Source: Microbacterium galbinum (lineage in GTDB: Bacteria > Actinomycetota > Actinomycetes > Actinomycetales > Microbacteriaceae). From it: 64,000 nt of DNA. Under the pieces are notes generated by a model. It was given only the letters and a program-made list of their open reading frames with translations. It was not told the DNA's origin and ran no database searches. The stretch lies in NCBI RefSeq assembly GCF_023091225.1, contig NZ_JAHWXM010000001.1, positions 1,240,001 through 1,304,000 on the forward strand, written 5' to 3'. Shown in pieces: positions 63,450-64,000 of the stretch (its first letter is position 1; the number at the start of each line of letters is the position of its first letter). The position numbers were made by a program, and so were the translations under genes.

Positions 63450-64000
63450 ATGACCTCCCCTCTCCTCACTTCCCACGCCCCGCTCCCCTCCCCGCGCGGC
63501 CCACTCGGCGATGCGGTGCGGAAGCGCCTGACCGGCGAAGCGGATGCCGTGACCGTGCGGAGTGCGCAGGCCGCGGTGGCCGAGGCATCCGATCTCCTGC
63601 ACGACGACGACGTGCAGCTGGCGCTCTTCCTGCTCTACGCCTCCGCGTACGGTTCGCTCCCCGGACTGGATCCTCGCCTGGAGTGGGATCCCGAGCTGAT
63701 CGCGGTCCGTGGTGTGCTGGAGGCGGCCTTCGAGCAGCGCCTGCGCGATGTCGTTCCGATTCCGGAGATGCCGGAGCCCACCGTCGATGCCGTCGGGCGC
63801 GCGCTGTTCGCCCTCGCCGCGGACGACGACGGACCCAGCCTCTCGCGTTACCTCGCCCGCAAGGCGACCCCTGAGCAGGCCCGCGAGTTCTTCCTGCAGC
63901 GTTCCGTCTACACGCTGCGCGAGGCTGACCCCCACTCGTGGGCGATCCCGAGGCTCACCGGCCGGGCGAAGGCGGCGCTCGTCGAGATCCAGTCCGACGA
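63450..64000 (+). CDS. Iron-containing redox enzyme (haem-oxygenase-like fold), truncated by window edge
   Basis: At least 183 codons remain open to the last base. After a Pro/Ser-rich N-terminus, DDVQLALFLLYASAYGSLPGLDPRLEWDPELIAVRGVLEAAFEQ and the later EQAREFFLQRSVYTLREADPHSWAIPRL match the actinobacterial haem oxygenase-like diiron (HDO-type) family, where Glu and His residues bind two irons. Activity and substrate are unknown. The rest, including later metal ligands, lies beyond the window. An ATG with a GGAG site. It follows the SRPBCC gene by 54 nt and may be co-transcribed. Confidence 0.8.
   Translation, partial: MTSPLLTSHAPLPSPRGPLGDAVRKRLTGEADAVTVRSAQAAVAEASDLLHDDDVQLALFLLYASAYGSLPGLDPRLEWDPELIAVRGVLEAAFEQRLRDVVPIPEMPEPTVDAVGRALFALAADDDGPSLSRYLARKATPEQAREFFLQRSVYTLREADPHSWAIPRLTGRAKAALVEIQSD

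Overview
The window is typical high-GC actinobacterial chromosome, most like Microbacteriaceae (Microbacterium or a close relative). The gene content supports this: a GuaB3-type IMP dehydrogenase relative, DUF3817 next to guaA, a haem-copper oxidase assembly SURF1, a THUMP-like methyltransferase, and many GTG or TTG starts. At least a dozen genes appear to have leaderless promoters, with a TANNNT box ending 6-7 nt before the start codon. It looks like core chromosome. I see no tRNA or rRNA gene, CRISPR array, insertion sequence, phage or plasmid gene. No intergenic gap exceeds about 300 bases, and the long open frames opposite real genes are composition artefacts.

Layout. 0-6.3 kb: an ABC exporter pair, a glycerophosphodiesterase, two small stress or membrane proteins, and an ECF42-like sigma factor with its DGPF/YciI partner behind a recognisable ECF promoter. 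6.4-10 kb: DUF3817-guaA-glycosyltransferase operon. 10-17.4 kb: a sugar operon (binding protein, two permeases, class II aldolase, ADP-dependent sugar kinase family protein, ManA) with a divergent DeoR regulator. 17.5-25 kb: a large secreted nuclease/5'-nucleotidase, SURF1, GuaB3 and a sarcosine-oxidase-like flavoenzyme. 25.1-31.6 kb: a tightly overlapped seven-gene operon, reading receiver-PIG-L deacetylase fusion, ATP-grasp ligase, PHP hydrolase, family 2 glycosyltransferase, 47-residue membrane protein, single-domain receiver, histidine kinase. 31.8-39.1 kb: guaB and a branched-chain amino acid ABC transporter whose LivH subunit carries an extra secreted beta domain. 39.2-46.3 kb: RarD, a pyruvyltransferase with a coiled-coil tail, a lone CIRCE-controlled groES, a methyltransferase and two tandem paralogous membrane proteins of unknown role. 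46.3-57 kb: housekeeping genes (tsaD-rimI-tsaB, tsaE-alr-acpS, glmS, coaA, ppx/gppA, glmM-rpsI-rplM). 57-64 kb: hydrolases, truA, an amino acid permease, a QorR-like redox regulator with its divergent oxidoreductase, and small enzymes ending in a truncated haem-oxygenase-like gene.

The best candidate for an undescribed system is the 25.1-31.6 kb operon. It joins phosphorelay proteins to a deacetylase, an amide-forming ligase and a processive-type glycosyltransferase. I infer a signal-controlled pathway that makes or modifies an amino-sugar glycan. The sugar operon with an ADP-dependent kinase is a second candidate. Other points of interest are the cysteine-free GuaB3, the LivH fusion, and a recurring GGATGCC/GGCATCC word that also forms the stems of several terminators.
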